From: Promerops cafer
Taxonomy: Eukaryota > Chordata > Aves > Passeriformes > Nectariniidae
DNA: 64,000 bases
Assembly: GCA_013398275.1 (NCBI GenBank)
Contig: VZSE01015569.1
Span: 434,001 to 498,000, forward strand
Direction of reading: 5' to 3'
This document shows, piece after piece, positions 61,801 through 64,000 of the stretch (its first letter is position 1; every line of letters starts with the position of its first letter). The notes beneath the pieces were generated by a model. The model worked only from the letters and a program-made list of their open reading frames with translations, was not told the DNA's origin and did not search any database. Made by a program: the position numbers and the translations under genes.

Positions 61801-63592
61801 GTGCATACAAAGCTAAACCAACTAATTGGATGTTGGAGAGAGAGTGGTATGGCAGCACTCTGGGAACTGATAGGATATCCTAATGATTATGTGCATTGTG
61901 GTCAGTGAGGCAGCTAAAACCTTTCCCTTAAAATGGGAGCACCAGGAGATCTGGGAGCAAAATCATCTCAAGGATCATGAGAGACCACAGTGGGTGTGAG
62001 GGGAAGACAAATGATTAAAAAAAAAAAGCAGCTGTACATGTCCAGAAAAACATATTCTGTGACAAGTGAATGAAATACAATTTGGACGTTTTGAGCATTT
62101 GCCCCCCCCAGCAATTTCTCATTTCACTGAGCACCAATCACAGGCAAGGACTGGTCCAAAAGCCAGTCAACACTCTGTTCTTTGCACTTCCCATCCCAAA
62201 TGAACTGACATTCTCCACAGCCTTTCTCTGTTGCGCTGTGAGACATTTTTCTCTCAATAAGCTTTTTAGAGGTATAAAGTGGCCTTGTTTTATATTCAAT
62301 GACTTTTGGGAACCACCTTTTCGTTACTGTTGATATCTCTGGGTGACCTTCAGCTACAGATGAAACTCAGGCCAATTGTACACTAAATTTGGAGTGCATC
62401 TGGTTTTAATCATGGATGAAAAAATGTTTAGGCAGATGCATTCCAAGTTTAGTGCACAACATTCTGTACTGCAAAATCAAAGTGTTTTGAAAATATGTTA
62501 GGGAATACCATGTTGCAAAACTCCACTGTTCACTGTACTCATAAGTTCTTTTTATGGGAAGACAGGGAGAAAAGAGAAGAGAAAGCCAGAAGACAGAGAG
62601 GAAAAGTCTCCCTTTAGTCATCCTAACAGAGAAGAATCCCTCTCTGCGCATGGAAAACCAAACACTACTCTTGGAATACAAAATACTCACATGCCTGGGT
62701 CCAGCTCCGCCCCTTGCTTCCTTCACTTCCATTTTCTTCTTCTTCCGTTGTGTTTTGCTTTCGGGTCCAGAAACACAGAAATGAATGCCTGCTTTGCCTT
62801 TTGGCAAATCCTAAAAGCATCAGAGATTTTTAAGAGTCATGGGACAGCTAATTTTGTTTTTTTCAGGAAAATGGATTACCTCCAGGAGTGTGTGCTGACA
62901 GTGTCTCTCTGGATAGGGTGCACAACTCAGCTTAACACATCTCTTTGCAAAAAGCTTAGCATGCTCTTCCCACTGCTGCCCGAAGGGAACATTTCCCTGG
63001 GCTTCTAGAAAGCATTTAAACAGCAAGACTTATGCTTCTACATCTCCACCCAAGATACCACTGTATCACTGTCACCAAACCCTCTTATCAGCAAACTAAA
63101 GTAAATATATCCTGGCAGCCCGAGATGCTGTGGAGGCTGTGTCACCTCTGGACTCCACACCTCTTTTAAGGCCTGGGTATTTGAGAAGCTCAGCAGCAGT
63201 AGGGTGCAAACACCCAGGGTTTGCAGCTTAGGACAGTGATGCTAGGGGGATGATGAACTCCCAGAACTAGTCAACTCCCCCCAGCCCATCTCATGCCTCC
63301 TGCAAGTGTGTTCCCCAGCTCCAGCTATCCCAGGTGAGGCAGGGACCATGCCAAGCACTTCCTCCCAGCATGAGAAAGCCCCCGCAACTGAAGGAGCCTG
63401 GCTTCAGGGCTGGACTGGAGACCCCAGCATGGATGAGACTGACCCCAGTGGACCAGGTCTCCCCTGGCCATCAACAGCACTGCCTCACCTTCTTCTCATC
63501 CCTCATCTGATGCTCCTCATCTCCAGTCCAGTTTCCCCACTCCTCCGTGGGAGCCTTCCAGTCAGAGTCCAGGTCAATCACTGAAGGGTCAC
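58612..63592 (-). CDS. Metadherin/LYRIC-like gene, 3' part (partial, runs off right edge)
   Basis: At least four minus-strand exons resemble the C-terminal third of MTDH (metadherin, LYRIC, AEG-1), a single-pass ER and nuclear protein that binds SND1. In order: an exon with SDWKAPTEEWGNWTGDEE, equivalent to the MTDH segment around its EEWGNW motif; an exon with a QRKKKKMEVKE basic tract; an exon with MEEGLRDLISTKDSSDA; and a last exon ending PKKKKRR and stop. Order, length and splice phase (2|0, 0|0, 0|1) parallel MTDH. Overall identity is low, so this is a paralogue rather than MTDH itself. It lies beside LAPTM4A, just as MTDH lies beside LAPTM4B in human. The SND1-binding segment of MTDH would be coded upstream, beyond the window. 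Confidence 0.8.
61097..61220 (-). CDS. Metadherin-like gene, penultimate recognised exon
   Basis: The exon is 124 bp, phase 0 in and 1 out, acceptor aaccccag, donor gtaagt. It encodes QGLQTRMEEGLRDLISTKD, SSDAVSASFKKSLDIV and NNSPNN. It matches the MTDH exon with an acidic-helical start and a serine-rich second half. Confidence 0.75.
62691..62810 (-). CDS. Metadherin-like gene, lysine-rich exon
   Basis: The exon is 120 bp, phase 0-0, acceptor tgcttttag, donor gtgagt. It encodes DLPKGKAGIHFCVSG, PESKTQRKKKKMEVKE and ARGGAGPRH. It corresponds to the MTDH exon with the long lysine run next to a nuclear-localisation signal; here the run is shorter. Confidence 0.8.
63489..63592 (-). CDS. Metadherin-like gene, exon with EEWGNW motif
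   Basis: The exon is 104 bp, acceptor ccctaatag, donor gtgagg. Two bases complete a previous codon, then 34 codons: DPSVIDLDSDWKAPTEEWG, NWTGDEE and QMRDEKK. The string SDW-x-AP-x-EEWGNW-x-x-x-EE is the diagnostic match to MTDH. It is phase 0 at its 3' end. Confidence 0.85.
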
Positions 63593-64000
63593 CTATTAGG
63601 GCAAGCATACGAACGAGTTATCTTCAAGTCCATACTACTTCACAGCCTCACATGAGTGCACAAAAGCTGCAAAAAGACCTAACATCTTCTTGCTCCCCCA
63701 TGTGATATTTGGATGTGCATGTATGCATGCCTTAAATGTGTTAAAACATTTAAAAATTTATTTTAAAAATGTATTAAGACATATACATTGACTGCCAATT
63801 CACAATTAGTGACAGCACTTTTCAGGACAGGAGAAAAATTAAAGAAGGGCAGAAAAGCACATACAAAACCAAAAGCCCTTCCAGCCTGCACTTCGAGAAA
63901 ACAAGCAACAAAACTAATAGCGTGGCTTGTCAAATATTTCCTTTTAATTTTATGAAGAAGGATTGAAGCACATCCAGAAACACTGGCAGACACAGCAGGC
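63593..64000. other. Intron of the metadherin-like gene at the window edge
   Basis: No exon is recognised. The upstream exons of the gene, coding the membrane anchor and the SND1-binding segment in MTDH, must lie beyond the edge. Confidence 0.6.

Noticed and set aside
51590..64000. SDC1 (syndecan-1) as the gene next to LAPTM4A
   Set aside because: No syndecan transmembrane or EFYA-type tail is seen on either strand. The exons present match metadherin instead.

Overview
The window is vertebrate nuclear DNA and almost certainly from a bird. Genes are split into short exons by long AT-rich introns, CpG-rich islands sit at first exons, and the interspersed repeats are CR1 retroposons and retroviral LTRs of avian type. 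The species cannot be told from the sequence alone.

Four protein-coding genes lie head to tail on the minus strand. From left to right: (1) WDR35 (IFT121, a ciliary transport protein), exons 1-11, about residues 1-418, from a CpG promoter at about 15.5 kb down to 1,260; the gene continues past the left edge. (2) MATN3 (matrilin-3, a cartilage matrix protein), from a CpG-rich first exon at about 34.6 kb to its stop codon at 20,902. It has a von Willebrand A domain, four open EGF exons, a dead fifth EGF exon, and a coiled coil split by a minor-class AT-AC intron. (3) LAPTM4A (a lysosomal four-pass membrane protein), complete in seven exons from 49,740 to 37,309. (4) The 3' part of a gene whose exons resemble metadherin/LYRIC (MTDH), from 63,592 to its stop at 58,612; its 5' part is beyond the right edge.

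The order WDR35-MATN3-LAPTM4A matches human 2p24. The fourth gene is the surprise, since in human SDC1 follows LAPTM4A. In human, MTDH sits beside LAPTM4B and MATN2 on 8q22, so an MTDH relative beside LAPTM4A and MATN3 looks like the retained partner of an ancient genome-duplication block. This is the most interesting content of the window.

Intergenic DNA: 15.9-19.05 kb holds a minus-strand CR1 tail, an 892-bp solo LTR with 4-bp target duplications, and a decayed plus-strand endogenous retrovirus with gag and integrase remnants. The 50.2-51.6 kb stretch holds a CR1 copy split by a related 903-bp solo LTR. Between 51.6 and 58.4 kb I recognise nothing. Exon coordinates were set by hand from conserved protein matches, AG/GT (or AC/AT) boundaries and agreement of splice phase between neighbouring exons.
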